A DNA stretch of 18,647 nucleotides from Lachnospiraceae bacterium (lineage in GTDB: Bacteria > Bacillota > Clostridia > Lachnospirales > Lachnospiraceae): positions 1 to 18,647 of the forward strand of contig CAAFJI010000114.1 in assembly GCA_900763175.1 (NCBI GenBank), written 5' to 3'. Under the pieces are notes generated by a model that did not search any database, was not told the origin of the DNA, and was given only the letters and a program-made list of their open reading frames with translations. Made by a program: the position numbers and the translations under genes. Shown here in pieces: positions 6,531 to 14,023 of the stretch (position 1 is the first letter of the stretch; the number at the start of each line of letters is the position of its first letter).

Positions 6531-6653
6531 TGAACGCAGTCGCTTTGCGATCTGTCAGTGGGAGCTGAAGGCTCCCACTGACAGAAGCATCCCCCCTCAC
6601 CCGCCGCTTCGTGCTCTGCGCACTTGAAGCGGGGGAATGCTTATCTGCGTTCA
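6531..6653. repeat. Multi-armed palindromic intergenic element B
   Basis: A 123-nt block is closed by perfect 9-bp ends, TGAACGCAG (6531-6539) and CTGCGTTCA (6645-6653). Inside are TCGC-TTT-GCGA (6540-6550), a perfect 15-bp stem with a 5-nt loop (6551-6565 with 6571-6585), and a long bulged arm in which AAGCATCCCCC (6585-6595) pairs with GGGGG-A-ATGCTT (6631-6642) around CGCTTC/GAAGCG and GTGC/GCAC. It follows rseP on the minus strand, but no arm has a T run behind it, so it is not a standard terminator. The architecture is like element A at 2351-2556, though the sequence is different. Confidence 0.65.
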
Positions 6654-6666
6654 AAAACTTTTCTGT

Positions 6667-6683
6667 AAATGTGCATTACATTT
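6667..6683 (-). terminator. Weak hairpin after rseP
   Basis: AAATGT and ACATTT pair around a 5-nt loop about 20 nt after the rseP stop, with an AGTTTTT run some 10 nt further on the minus strand. The stem is short and A/T only, so it is a poor terminator. No better one is seen before element B. Confidence 0.2.
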
Positions 6684-6703
6684 TATTATTTTTTCCGGAT
6701 AGC

Positions 6704-7990
6704 TCAGAAAATCTTCAGAATATCATTATACATAACCACAACCATCAGTACCATCAATACCATCAGTCCCGCAAAGTGGACCATTCCCTCCACCTGACGG
6801 TTCACCGGTTTTTTGCGTACTGCCTCGATTACCAGAAATACCAGGCGTCCTCCGTCCAGAGCAGGTAAAGGCAGCAGATTCATAACTCCAAGGTTTGCAG
6901 ATAACAAGGCTGCCATATAAAGCATATTTACCCATACTGCCAGAATTCCCTCACTCTTGCTTTCTTCATAGGTACTGCCAATAGCATCCACAACGCCAAC
7001 CGGACCACTCAGATCCTTCACGCCCAAACCTCCTGTAAGCAGTTCCTTCAGGCTAAGTAAAGTGGAGCGGATCAGATACTTCACTTCCAGACCGGCATAT
7101 TTTAATACTCCAAAGCCTTCTGCCTTTGTATATGCAAGATTATAGGAAAAATTCAAAACAGGAGTACGGGATTCAGTAGGTGTCACATCTGTCTCATATT
7201 CCAGCCCGTCTCTCTCATAGGTAATGGTCACTGTCTCATCCGTAAGAGGGTGCTCTTCCAGATATGCATTGTAATCCTCCGCATTCTCCAGTCTGACTCC
7301 ATTAATAGAGGTCAGGACATCTCCTGGCTCCACACCAGTTTCAGAAAGTCCCATTCCGGGAATAAGGGATTTCACTTCCAAAGAGCTGGCATCTGTCCTG
7401 TTAAAGCCAAGGAGATAACGCACCTGCACATCTGGCTTAAAAGAAAGCTCAACCTCCTTGCCGCCACGCTCAACGATCATGTGGACCGTCTCATCCTCAC
7501 TCAAGCTATTCAGATACATATAAAGGTACAAATCTCTTGAAAGATCAATATGATACCCCTGATACTCCTTTATGATATCCCCTTTCTGAAGCCCTGCTTG
7601 TGCCACTGTAGAACCGCTTTCTACTTTTGTAACCTCAGCCGGATCATAACCCACTAATGCCACAATAATCACAGCTGCTACAAAAGCCAGAATGAAGTTA
7701 AAGATAGGTCCTGCTGCCACCGTTGCAATCCTTCCCCACACCGGCGCACCATTAAAGGTTCCAGGCCCCTCATCCTCCATATCCTCTCCCTTCATGGCAC
7801 AGGAACCGCCAATAGGAAACAGCTTCAGAGAATATCTGGTCCCATTTTTCACAGTACTCAAAAGTCTTGGTCCCATTCCCAAAGAGAACTCATTCACTAC
7901 AATCTTATTTTTCTTTGCAAGTAAAAAATGTCCCAGCTCATGAAAAAGAATAATTGCACTGAAAATAAGAATTGCCAGAATAATTTTCAA
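6704..7990 (-). CDS. rseP: RseP-type site-2 zinc metalloprotease
   Basis: This membrane-embedded protease cleaves membrane-spanning substrates such as anti-sigma factors or signal-peptide remnants. The 428-aa protein shows HELGH (17-21) in the first transmembrane helix, PGTFNGAPVWGRIATVAAGP (76-95) at the second, two PDZ-like regions (~115-190 and ~200-270), the Asp-bearing NLLPLPALDGGR (371-382), and a C-terminal helix. The start is TTG 7990: AGGTGG inside the last codons of dxr lies 4 nt upstream and the resulting MKIILAILIF is the usual start of the family. An in-frame TTG six codons earlier lacks a binding site. Only one base separates it from the dxr stop, so the two are translationally linked. 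The cognate substrate is not in the window. Confidence 0.93.
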   Translation of the reverse strand: MKIILAILIFSAIILFHELGHFLLAKKNKIVVNEFSLGMGPRLLSTVKNGTRYSLKLFPIGGSCAMKGEDMEDEGPGTFNGAPVWGRIATVAAGPIFNFILAFVAAVIIVALVGYDPAEVTKVESGSTVAQAGLQKGDIIKEYQGYHIDLSRDLYLYMYLNSLSEDETVHMIVERGGKEVELSFKPDVQVRYLLGFNRTDASSLEVKSLIPGMGLSETGVEPGDVLTSINGVRLENAEDYNAYLEEHPLTDETVTITYERDGLEYETDVTPTESRTPVLNFSYNLAYTKAEGFGVLKYAGLEVKYLIRSTLLSLKELLTGGLGVKDLSGPVGVVDAIGSTYEESKSEGILAVWVNMLYMAALLSANLGVMNLLPLPALDGGRLVFLVIEAVRKKPVNRQVEGMVHFAGLMVLMVLMVVVMYNDILKIF

Positions 7991-7991
7991 T

Positions 7992-9134
7992 CTACCACCT
8001 GCTTTCAATCCACTTATAAGTTTCGTTCTCTACTTCCAGTATCTCATCAAGATCCGGATTCTGGGTCACATGATGTCTTTCCATAGACTGCCCGATTATC
8101 TCATAAATATCCAGAAAGCCTATTTTTTCCTGTAAAAACATCTTCACTGCAAGCTCATTTGCCGCATTAAATACAGTAGGCATACTACCGCCTTTTCTGG
8201 CAGCCTCCATTGCCATGGGGAGTCCCAGGAAAGTGTCCATATCCGGTTCCTCGAAGGTAATTTCCTTCAGTCTTCTGAAATCCAGTCTCTCTCCATCCAG
8301 ATATCTTCTTTCCGGATAGTAAAGGGCATACTGGATAGGAAGGCGCATATCCGGAGTTCCAAGCTGTGCCATAACAGCTCCATCCTTAAATTCCACCATG
8401 GAATGGATAATGCTTTTCGGCTGTACCACTACCTGAATGTGATCCAGATCTACGTCAAACAGCCACTTTGCTTCCATCACTTCCAGTCCTTTGTTTACCA
8501 GTGTTGCAGAATCTACGGTTATCTTCTGCCCCATTACCCAGTTTGGATGCTTTAAGGTATCCGCAAGGGTGACATGTTTCAAGTCCTCTCTTTTCCTGCC
8601 TCTAAACGGACCGCCAGATGCTGTGATAAGAAGCTTCTCCACCTGCTTTTTCTCTTCTCCGTGAAGGGCCTGGAAAATAGCACTATGCTCACTGTCCACC
8701 GGGAGAATCTGCACACCATATTCTTTTGCCATAGGAATAATCAGATGTCCTGCAGTAACAAGCGTTTCTTTATTTGCCAGGGCGATGTCCTTCCCAGCTT
8801 TGATTCCCTCCATGGTAGGACGTATTCCGATCATGCCAACAACAGCGGTAACCAGAATATCTGTTTCCGGCATACGGGCAAGCTCCAGAAGCCCCTCCAT
8901 TCCGGAGAGAATCTTCACATCCATATCCTGCAGGCGGACAGCAAGATCCCTTGCCGCATTTTCATCCCATACAGCGATCAGCTTTGGGTGAAATTCTCTG
9001 GCCTGTTCCTCCAGCACCTTCACATTTCTTCCAGCACTGATTCCCAGCACCTCAATATCTCCGTTTGCTCTTACCACATCAAGAGTCTGTGTACCGATCG
9101 AACCGGTAGAACCTAAGATTGCTATTTTTTTCAT
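7992..9134 (-). CDS. dxr: 1-deoxy-D-xylulose 5-phosphate reductoisomerase
   Basis: Dxr converts 1-deoxy-D-xylulose 5-phosphate to 2-C-methyl-D-erythritol 4-phosphate with NADPH and a divalent metal, the committed step of the MEP isoprenoid pathway, in the cytosol. The 380-aa length is typical. The NADPH-binding GSTGSIG is at 8-14, the metal-binding VDSEHSA at 146-152 (D147, E149), TASGGPF at 171-177, and HPNWVMGQKITVDSATLVNK from 196, with the further metal ligands E218 and E221 following. The ATG has AAGG 10 nt upstream. It sits between cdsA and rseP in one transcription unit. Its product route ends in the isoprenoid substrate of UppS, encoded two genes upstream. Confidence 0.97.
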   Translation of the reverse strand: MKKIAILGSTGSIGTQTLDVVRANGDIEVLGISAGRNVKVLEEQAREFHPKLIAVWDENAARDLAVRLQDMDVKILSGMEGLLELARMPETDILVTAVVGMIGIRPTMEGIKAGKDIALANKETLVTAGHLIIPMAKEYGVQILPVDSEHSAIFQALHGEEKKQVEKLLITASGGPFRGRKREDLKHVTLADTLKHPNWVMGQKITVDSATLVNKGLEVMEAKWLFDVDLDHIQVVVQPKSIIHSMVEFKDGAVMAQLGTPDMRLPIQYALYYPERRYLDGERLDFRRLKEITFEEPDMDTFLGLPMAMEAARKGGSMPTVFNAANELAVKMFLQEKIGFLDIYEIIGQSMERHHVTQNPDLDEILEVENETYKWIESRW

Positions 9135-9153
9135 AAAATAAAATCCTTTCTCT

Positions 9154-9948
9154 TCAGATTCCGAGTACTAATTTTGCCAGGAAATAAATAGCCGGAGCAG
9201 TAAAAATAACGCTGTCAAATCTATCCAGAATACCGCCATGGCCTGGAATCAGCTTTCCATAATCCTTAATCTCCTGATTCCTCTTAATTGCAGATGCTGC
9301 CAGATCTCCTACCATGGAAATCAAGGCTCCGACCGCACAGATCAAAGCATATTCTGCCATAGGTCCTTTTGTTGCAGCCGCATAAATGACACCGAGAAGT
9401 GCCGCACCTGCAACCCCTCCAATGCCACCCTCAACCGATTTCTTCGGGCTTAAGATTGGAGCCATTTTATGCTTTCCGATCAGCATTCCCACGCAATATG
9501 CACAGGTATCACACCCCCAGGAGCACAGGAAGATCAGCCACACCAGGAATTTTCCGTCCGGAAGATTTCTTGTAAGATAAATAAAGGAAAGCATCACAGC
9601 CACATAAACAACACCAAAGAAAGCCGGCATTACCTGCTGTGCCGTATACTTTGGATATGTAAATACATAGATAAACATAAAGAGCATGAAGGAGATAATC
9701 ACTCCCATCATGCCATATTTTTCAAAATCCAGCATTATCAGTACATAATAAATGACAGCACCCAGATAGCCTGCTATTTCCAGGGCATTAAACCGATCTG
9801 TACGTACCTTCATTGCCTTGTACAGCTCCTGGATACCGATCAGAGAAATCCCAAGTAATGTAAAAAACAGGATATAGCTGCCGCTAATGATCGTCAAAAG
9901 CGCTACCGCTACCAGAACAATGCCACTTAAAAGGCGTGTCTTAAACAT
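9154..9948 (-). CDS. cdsA: Phosphatidate cytidylyltransferase
   Basis: CdsA makes CDP-diacylglycerol from phosphatidic acid and CTP at the inner face of the membrane, feeding phospholipid synthesis. The 264-aa protein is mostly hydrophobic, with about eight membrane segments. Near its C-terminus it carries the family signature: SAIKRNQEIKDYG then LIPGHGGILDRF (about 219-244). The internal SPKKSVEGGIGG is also typical. The ATG lies 3 nt after the uppS stop region, and its AAGGAGG binding site is formed by the last codons of uppS, so the two are translationally coupled. The order uppS-cdsA-dxr-rseP is conserved across many bacteria. Confidence 0.96.
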   Translation of the reverse strand: MFKTRLLSGIVLVAVALLTIISGSYILFFTLLGISLIGIQELYKAMKVRTDRFNALEIAGYLGAVIYYVLIMLDFEKYGMMGVIISFMLFMFIYVFTYPKYTAQQVMPAFFGVVYVAVMLSFIYLTRNLPDGKFLVWLIFLCSWGCDTCAYCVGMLIGKHKMAPILSPKKSVEGGIGGVAGAALLGVIYAAATKGPMAEYALICAVGALISMVGDLAASAIKRNQEIKDYGKLIPGHGGILDRFDSVIFTAPAIYFLAKLVLGI

Positions 9949-9951
9949 CTC

Positions 9952-10659
9952 TTACTCCTCCTTCACCCCGCCGTATCTTCTGTCTCTTTGATTATATTTT
10001 TCAATGGCACGTACCAATTCCTCTTTGTGAAAATCTGGCCAGGGTACATTTGTAAAATAAAATTCCGTGTATGCCATCTGCCACATAAGGAAATTGGAAA
10101 GACGCTCCTCCCCGCTGGTGCGGATCAGCAGATCCGGGTCCGGCACACCTGCTGTGTCCAGATAGCTTTCGATCAGCTGCTCGTTTACCGCTTCAGGGGA
10201 AAGCTTACCATCTGCAACATCCTGAGCCATTCTTCTCATTCCTCTTGTAATCTCATCTCGGCTTCCGTAATTCATGGCAATCTGGAAATAAAGCTCATCA
10301 TAATCCCTGGAATACTCCTCAAGCTCCAGAATACTCTGCTGGATATCTGGTGCAAATGCAGAAACATCTCCGATAATCTTAATTTTCATTTTGTTATCTC
10401 TGGCGATCTTTTTACACTTCTTCAGATAACTGCGAAACAGCTTCATAAGACCGTCTACCTCTTCCCTGGAACGTTTCCAGTTCTCTGTGGAAAAAGCATA
10501 GACTGTCAGATATTTTACACCAAGGTCCTTAATATCGTAGCAGACCTGTTCCAGATTGGCGCAGCCTTTGATATGCCCATATCCACGGGGCATTCCCTTT
10601 GCCTTCGCCCAGCGTCCGTTTCCATCCAGAATAATGGCAATGTGATTCGGTACGTTCAT
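9952..10659 (-). CDS. uppS: Undecaprenyl diphosphate synthase
   Basis: This cis-prenyltransferase extends farnesyl diphosphate with isopentenyl units to make the C55 lipid carrier for peptidoglycan and other wall polymers. The 235-aa protein has HIAIILDGNGRWA (6-18, with the catalytic Asp at 12), GYGHIKGC, YLTVYAFSTENWKR, and LLIRTSGEERLSNFLMWQ. The start at 10659 has AAGGAG 6 nt upstream and gives the usual MNVPNHIAIILDGNGRW. The frame stays open for 29 more codons but that stretch covers a hairpin and has no binding site, so it is left out. It overlaps the ribosome binding site of cdsA at its end. Confidence 0.96.
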   Translation of the reverse strand: MNVPNHIAIILDGNGRWAKAKGMPRGYGHIKGCANLEQVCYDIKDLGVKYLTVYAFSTENWKRSREEVDGLMKLFRSYLKKCKKIARDNKMKIKIIGDVSAFAPDIQQSILELEEYSRDYDELYFQIAMNYGSRDEITRGMRRMAQDVADGKLSPEAVNEQLIESYLDTAGVPDPDLLIRTSGEERLSNFLMWQMAYTEFYFTNVPWPDFHKEELVRAIEKYNQRDRRYGGVKEE

Positions 10660-10703
10660 AATATTCTCCTTACATTTCCCGTAACTCTCATAAGCGCAAC
10701 CTA

Positions 10704-10732
10704 TAAGAGAGCCCCGTTTCAGAGCTCTCTTA
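10704..10732. other. Hairpin in the frr-uppS gap
   Basis: TAAGAGAGC (10704-10712) pairs with GCTCTCTTA (10724-10732), a 9-bp stem with an 11-nt loop, lying 13 nt after the frr coding end. There is no T run on the minus strand, so it is not an intrinsic terminator. It could be an mRNA processing or stability site that sets different levels for frr and uppS. Confidence 0.45.
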
Positions 10733-10745
10733 CAGCAGTCCCGCA

Positions 10746-11300
10746 TTATACGGTCATAATTTCTTTTCCTTTGAGTTCTACTGCAGCATCTACATCTTTG
10801 ATATATTTGTCTGTCAGCTTCTGGATTTTCTCTTCCAGCTCTTTGATCTCGTCCTCAGATACATCTTCCTCTTTTTTCAGTTTCTTGTATGCATCATTTG
10901 CATCACGACGAATGTTGCGGACTGCAACCTTAGCTGCCTCGCCTTTTTTCTTAATATCTTTCACCAGCTCTTTACGACGTTCCTCAGTAAGCTCCGGGAA
11001 GATCAGACGAATCACTTTTCCGTCATTATTTGGGTTCAGTCCGAGGTCTGAGGTAAGGATTGCTTTCTCAATTCCTTTGATCAGGCTGGATTCCCATGGC
11101 TGGATCTGGATCATACGGGCTTCCGGAACTGTAATGTTCGCTACCTGCTGAAGAGGTGTGGGGCTTCCGTAATAATCAACGGTCAGTTTATCCAGGATAT
11201 GTGGATTGGCACGGCCTGCACGAATGGTAGTCAGCTCTGACTCCAGGCTTGCAAGTGTCTTTTTCATTTTCTCTTCATACTTCTGAATTCTTTCATCCAT
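10746..11300 (-). CDS. frr: Ribosome recycling factor
   Basis: RRF, with EF-G, splits the post-termination ribosome so that subunits can be reused. The 184-aa length is standard. Family landmarks are EEKMKKTLASLESELTTIRAGRANPHILD in the first helix, YYGSPTPLQQVANITVPEARMIQIQPW in the small domain, NNDGKVIRLIFPELTEERRKELVK, and the C-terminal helix ending KGKEIMTV. A GAGGGAG motif lies upstream of the ATG. It follows pyrH after 43 nt, in the almost universal pyrH-frr pair. Confidence 0.98.
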   Translation of the reverse strand: MDERIQKYEEKMKKTLASLESELTTIRAGRANPHILDKLTVDYYGSPTPLQQVANITVPEARMIQIQPWESSLIKGIEKAILTSDLGLNPNNDGKVIRLIFPELTEERRKELVKDIKKKGEAAKVAVRNIRRDANDAYKKLKKEEDVSEDEIKELEEKIQKLTDKYIKDVDAAVELKGKEIMTV

Positions 11301-11343
11301 AAATTTCGTTCTCCCTCTTTATCATTTTCTGCTTAATGCAGCA

Positions 11344-12045
11344 TTATACAGTAACCTTTGTACCTGTGAATTTGCCGTGAACAGTGTTGATGATGCTGTT
11401 CTCCTCATCCAGTGCAAATACCAGCATAGGCATTTTCTGTTCCAGGCACATTATAGACGCTGTAAGGTCCATAGCAGCCAGTTTCTTATCAACCACTTCC
11501 TGGATGGAAACCTCATCATATTTCACTGCATTTGGATTTACCTTCGGATCACTGTCATAAATACCATCTACTGCCTTGGCAAGAAGAATAGCATCTGCCT
11601 CGATTTCCACTGCACGAAGTACGGTAGCAGTATCTGTGGAAAAATAAGGATGTCCGGTACCGCCTGCAAAAAATACCAGCTTGCCCTGTGCAAAGCTTTC
11701 TTCTACACGATCCTTGGAATACAGGCTTGTAAAAGCGCCACAGGTAAATGGGGTATAAATCTCCGTCTTAAGACCTACATATCTGCAGATATCAGATACG
11801 TAAATGCAGTTCATAACTGTGGCAAGCATTCCAATCTGATCGGCCTTATTGCGGTCGATTGTCTCGCTGGTACGGCCTCTCCAGAAATTTCCACCGCCAA
11901 TTACAATACCGATCTGCACACCTTCTTCTGATATTGCCTTGATCTGCCTGGCAACTGCCAGAACAGTGGCCTCGTCAAATCCCGTTTTCTTCGGACCTGC
12001 AAGTGCCTCACCACTTAATTTTAATAATACTCTCTTCATTTCCAT
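11344..12045 (-). CDS. pyrH: UMP kinase
   Basis: PyrH phosphorylates UMP to UDP with ATP. It is a hexameric amino-acid-kinase-fold enzyme. The 233-aa protein shows RVLLKLSGEALAG (5-17), GIVIGGGNFWRGR (the uridylate-binding loop), DQIGMLATVMN, FFAGGTGHPYFSTDTA and ILLAKAVDGIYDSDP. The ATG at 12045 is used here; a second in-frame ATG two codons later is equally possible. rpsB and tsf, which often precede pyrH, are not found upstream. Instead a lipoprotein gene lies 72 nt away, so pyrH appears to head this operon, though no clear promoter was found in that gap. Confidence 0.97.
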   Translation of the reverse strand: MEMKRVLLKLSGEALAGPKKTGFDEATVLAVARQIKAISEEGVQIGIVIGGGNFWRGRTSETIDRNKADQIGMLATVMNCIYVSDICRYVGLKTEIYTPFTCGAFTSLYSKDRVEESFAQGKLVFFAGGTGHPYFSTDTATVLRAVEIEADAILLAKAVDGIYDSDPKVNPNAVKYDEVSIQEVVDKKLAAMDLTASIMCLEQKMPMLVFALDEENSIINTVHGKFTGTKVTV

Positions 12046-12073
12046 TGTTTTATCCCGCCTTATTTGTATTTAA

Positions 12074-12088
12074 GTTTGCGCAGCAAAC
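12074..12088. repeat. Short palindrome with GCA loop upstream of pyrH
   Basis: GTTTGC-GCA-GCAAAC is a perfect 6-bp inverted repeat with a 3-nt centre, in the 72-nt gap between the lipoprotein gene and pyrH. The same form (stem, GCA centre, stem) occurs at 50-62 and 2440-2456. Confidence 0.45.
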
Positions 12089-12117
12089 GCTACTTCTCAT
12101 GTACAGCATCCCGTCCA

Positions 12118-13074
12118 TTACCAGACACCGGCAACAACCTCATTACCGCTTTCATCTACTGTTGTAGAAACAGTAAAGGTATCATAGTAGTGATAGCCTG
12201 TCTCTCCGGTTTCCGGTTCATTTACATAATCACTGCCATTTGCATCTCCAAGTGCAGCTACCAGGCTGCCATAAGACTGTCCGATATACTGCTTGGCTGC
12301 ATCCGCACCGGCATCAGAAGGATCCGTATTATCAGACGGTGCAGCGGTTGGCTCTGGAGTGTCCTGAGAAGGTGTAGCAGTAGGCTCTGCCTGAGAAGGC
12401 TCATTTGTGGAATCTCCACCCTGATTATCATCCGTATTCTCAGAATCCTCCTCGCTGTCGTCAAGTCCCAGACGTTTCTTCACCTCACTCAAAGTGGAAA
12501 CCTCCTGCTTGCTGCCGTTTGTAAAATAGGTTGCATAGGGAATGGCATCCTCATCTATTCCTTCCATCCTCAGAGTAATCTGTGTGATGGTCGTCAGCGG
12601 CAGCTTACGGAAATAGCAGTCTGTTTTCTCCTCGTCTGTGTATACAATACGAAGATCATAGCTGGTCACAGTATTTCCATCTGCATCTTTCTGATCTTTC
12701 TCATAATAGTATAAGGCCTTATCGCCGTCCGCTAAGGTAAACAGGCCATTGATCAGCTCATTTCCCCAATCATCGTCATCATCTGTAGTAGGACGCACAT
12801 AAAATCCCTTGATGGCACTGCCTGTGTTATTGACGATAATCACCTTAGATGCAGTGGCTGTCTTATCTCCGATCACATTCTTAATATCTGAATCATCAGA
12901 TTTCTGCATATCTACAAGACTTCCGTCATCTGCTGTCTGTGTGTCTGTATCCTCAACAGGAGCAACCGTAACAGATGCATCCTGTGTGGTATCATCGGCC
13001 TTTTTGCTACCACATCCGGCTGCAGTTATCGATGCCGCCAGGAGCATTGTAAGAACCAAATAACGTTTTTTCAT
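12118..13074 (-). CDS. Putative surface lipoprotein, function unknown
   Basis: The 318-aa protein begins with a lipoprotein signal: KKR, a hydrophobic stretch, and ITAAGC with the lipidated cysteine at 21. An acidic, Thr/Asp-rich spacer follows (~25-65). Residues ~70-210 are a folded domain starting ASKVIIVNNTGSAIKGFYV, which suggests a beta-sandwich. Then comes a Glu/Ser/Pro/Thr-rich linker (~215-260) with repeated TEPT/TPS-type motifs, and a C-terminal ~60-aa module (YIGQSYGSLVAALGDANGSDY...GYHYYDTFTV) that resembles small repeated beta modules of Bacillota surface proteins. It would sit on the outer face of the membrane. I do not recognise the whole protein. It has its own promoter and probable operator and is followed by the pyrH group. 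Confidence 0.75.
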   Translation of the reverse strand: MKKRYLVLTMLLAASITAAGCGSKKADDTTQDASVTVAPVEDTDTQTADDGSLVDMQKSDDSDIKNVIGDKTATASKVIIVNNTGSAIKGFYVRPTTDDDDDWGNELINGLFTLADGDKALYYYEKDQKDADGNTVTSYDLRIVYTDEEKTDCYFRKLPLTTITQITLRMEGIDEDAIPYATYFTNGSKQEVSTLSEVKKRLGLDDSEEDSENTDDNQGGDSTNEPSQAEPTATPSQDTPEPTAAPSDNTDPSDAGADAAKQYIGQSYGSLVAALGDANGSDYVNEPETGETGYHYYDTFTVSTTVDESGNEVVAGVW

Positions 13075-13128
13075 AATCTATATTCCTCCCACAAAACGGA
13101 ATCATTTATCCAACTTTTGTTCCTCATT

Positions 13129-13157
13129 ATTATTACAGAGTATGACAAACTTGTCAA
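13129..13157 (-). promoter_or_regulatory. Promoter of the lipoprotein gene with overlapping palindrome
   Basis: On the minus strand, consensus TTGACA (13152-13157), a 17-nt spacer, then AATAAT (13129-13134) form a good sigma-A promoter. A perfect palindrome, TGACAA-ac-TTGTCA (13143-13156), covers most of the -35, which is where a repressor could block polymerase. GGGAGG lies 10 nt before the ATG. Confidence 0.65.
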
Positions 13158-13225
13158 CTAAACGTGGGATGATTTCATACAATTTTTAGACTTTTCACTT
13201 TCGGACACACATTTTCGCAGAGCGG

Positions 13226-13495
13226 TTAAAGCTTTGTATTCCGATATTCGTTGGCAGAAATTCCTTCCATTTTCTTAAATGCCCTGGAAAAATGTGCCAT
13301 ATCCGTAAAGCCTACCATCTCTGAAATATCAACAATACGAAGCCTCTCCATATGCTCATAAACAGTTCCTTCACCACCATCCGCATAGGTATATACTTCA
13401 TCCAGAAAAGAAAATTCTCCTGTCTCCTTTACATATTCAATGCAAAAAAGGTACCATATCCCAGCCTCTTTCCAGGGTGGATTATAGCACCTTTC
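13226..13495 (-). pseudogene. Chimeric remnant: GH94-like phosphorylase fragment joined to AraC-family tail
   Basis: One frame runs from 13495 to the TAA at 13226-13228. Bases 13459-13340 encode WYLFCIEYVKETGEFSFLDE then YADGGEGTVYEHMERL, which has the look of the catalytic region of GH94 cellobiose/chitobiose phosphorylases. From about 13339 the frame continues without a break into RIVDISEMVGFTDMAHFSRA and FKKMEGISANEYRNTKL, the second helix-turn-helix and end of an AraC-family regulator. No ATG, GTG or TTG with a binding site opens the GH94 part, and both pieces are far shorter than their families. This is what a deletion between two neighbouring genes would leave. The AraC half is certain; the GH94 half is from memory of the family. 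Confidence 0.7.
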
Positions 13496-13516
13496 CTATC
13501 TTCTTCAGGCAAATAT

Positions 13517-14011
13517 CTAAAAGCCTGCGTTTCTTCTTTCCTTACGCATTTCTCTTCGCAAAACCGCTGCCTCATGCCGTCCCTTTTCTGCCTCTGTCTG
13601 AATCAGCAGTCCTGGAATCGGTGTTGGCCTTTCTTTTTCATTTACTGCAACCATCACGGAAAATGCACGGTTGACGAGATAGCGCATTCCATCAGCACGC
13701 TCCACATAGGAATCAATTTCCACCTCCATAGATGTGTTTCCCACGTAGGTTACATAACCGATCATCACAAGGATTTCTCCCTCATACACAGGCTCCTTAA
13801 ACTGCAGGTTGTCTACAGCAGCAGTTGTGACCCGGTAGGTTCCACAGTGACGCATTGCCACTACGCCGGAAACCTCATCTACCCACTGCATCAGCATTCC
13901 GCCAAATAGTCTTCCGCCAGCATTTAAATGCTGGTGCATGATCAGATGGACCTGCTCCGTTTTGGAATCTTCTACTGTTTTCATAATGCGTTTTTCTTTT
14001 GTCTTCCCCAT
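13517..14011 (-). CDS. Hotdog-fold acyl-CoA thioesterase
   Basis: The 164-aa protein matches the YciA/YkhA-type acyl-CoA hydrolases, which cleave acyl-CoA to free acid and CoA in the cytosol. Landmarks are HLNAGGRLFGGMLMQWVDEV (28-47), with D45 in the position of the catalytic acid and the preceding glycines shaping the oxyanion site, then AAVDNLQFKEPVYEGE and GNTSMEVEIDSYV. Acyl-chain preference cannot be told. The start has GAGGT 5 nt upstream, formed by the bases after the smpB stop. Only 12 nt separate the genes, so it is likely expressed with smpB and rnr. Confidence 0.88.
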   Translation of the reverse strand: MGKTKEKRIMKTVEDSKTEQVHLIMHQHLNAGGRLFGGMLMQWVDEVSGVVAMRHCGTYRVTTAAVDNLQFKEPVYEGEILVMIGYVTYVGNTSMEVEIDSYVERADGMRYLVNRAFSVMVAVNEKERPTPIPGLLIQTEAEKGRHEAAVLRREMRKERRNAGF

Positions 14012-14023
14012 AACAGACCTCTT

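Noticed and set aside
10660..10746. N-terminal extension of uppS by 29 codons
   Set aside because: The extension covers a hairpin, has no ribosome binding site and is not part of the family, while the ATG at 10659 has a strong site.
9988..11151. Plus-strand open frame of 387 codons
   Set aside because: It lies antisense to uppS and frr, both certain, and its translation has no domain-like pattern. It is a shadow of their codon use.
12258..12464. Repetitive-looking minus-strand frame rich in Leu/Arg within the lipoprotein gene
   Set aside because: It is the out-of-frame reading of the Glu/Ser/Pro/Thr linker of the lipoprotein.
13481..13489. Minus-strand TGCTATAAT, an extended -10
   Set aside because: No -35 at a proper distance, and only the chimeric remnant lies downstream. 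It may be a relic or chance in AT-rich sequence.
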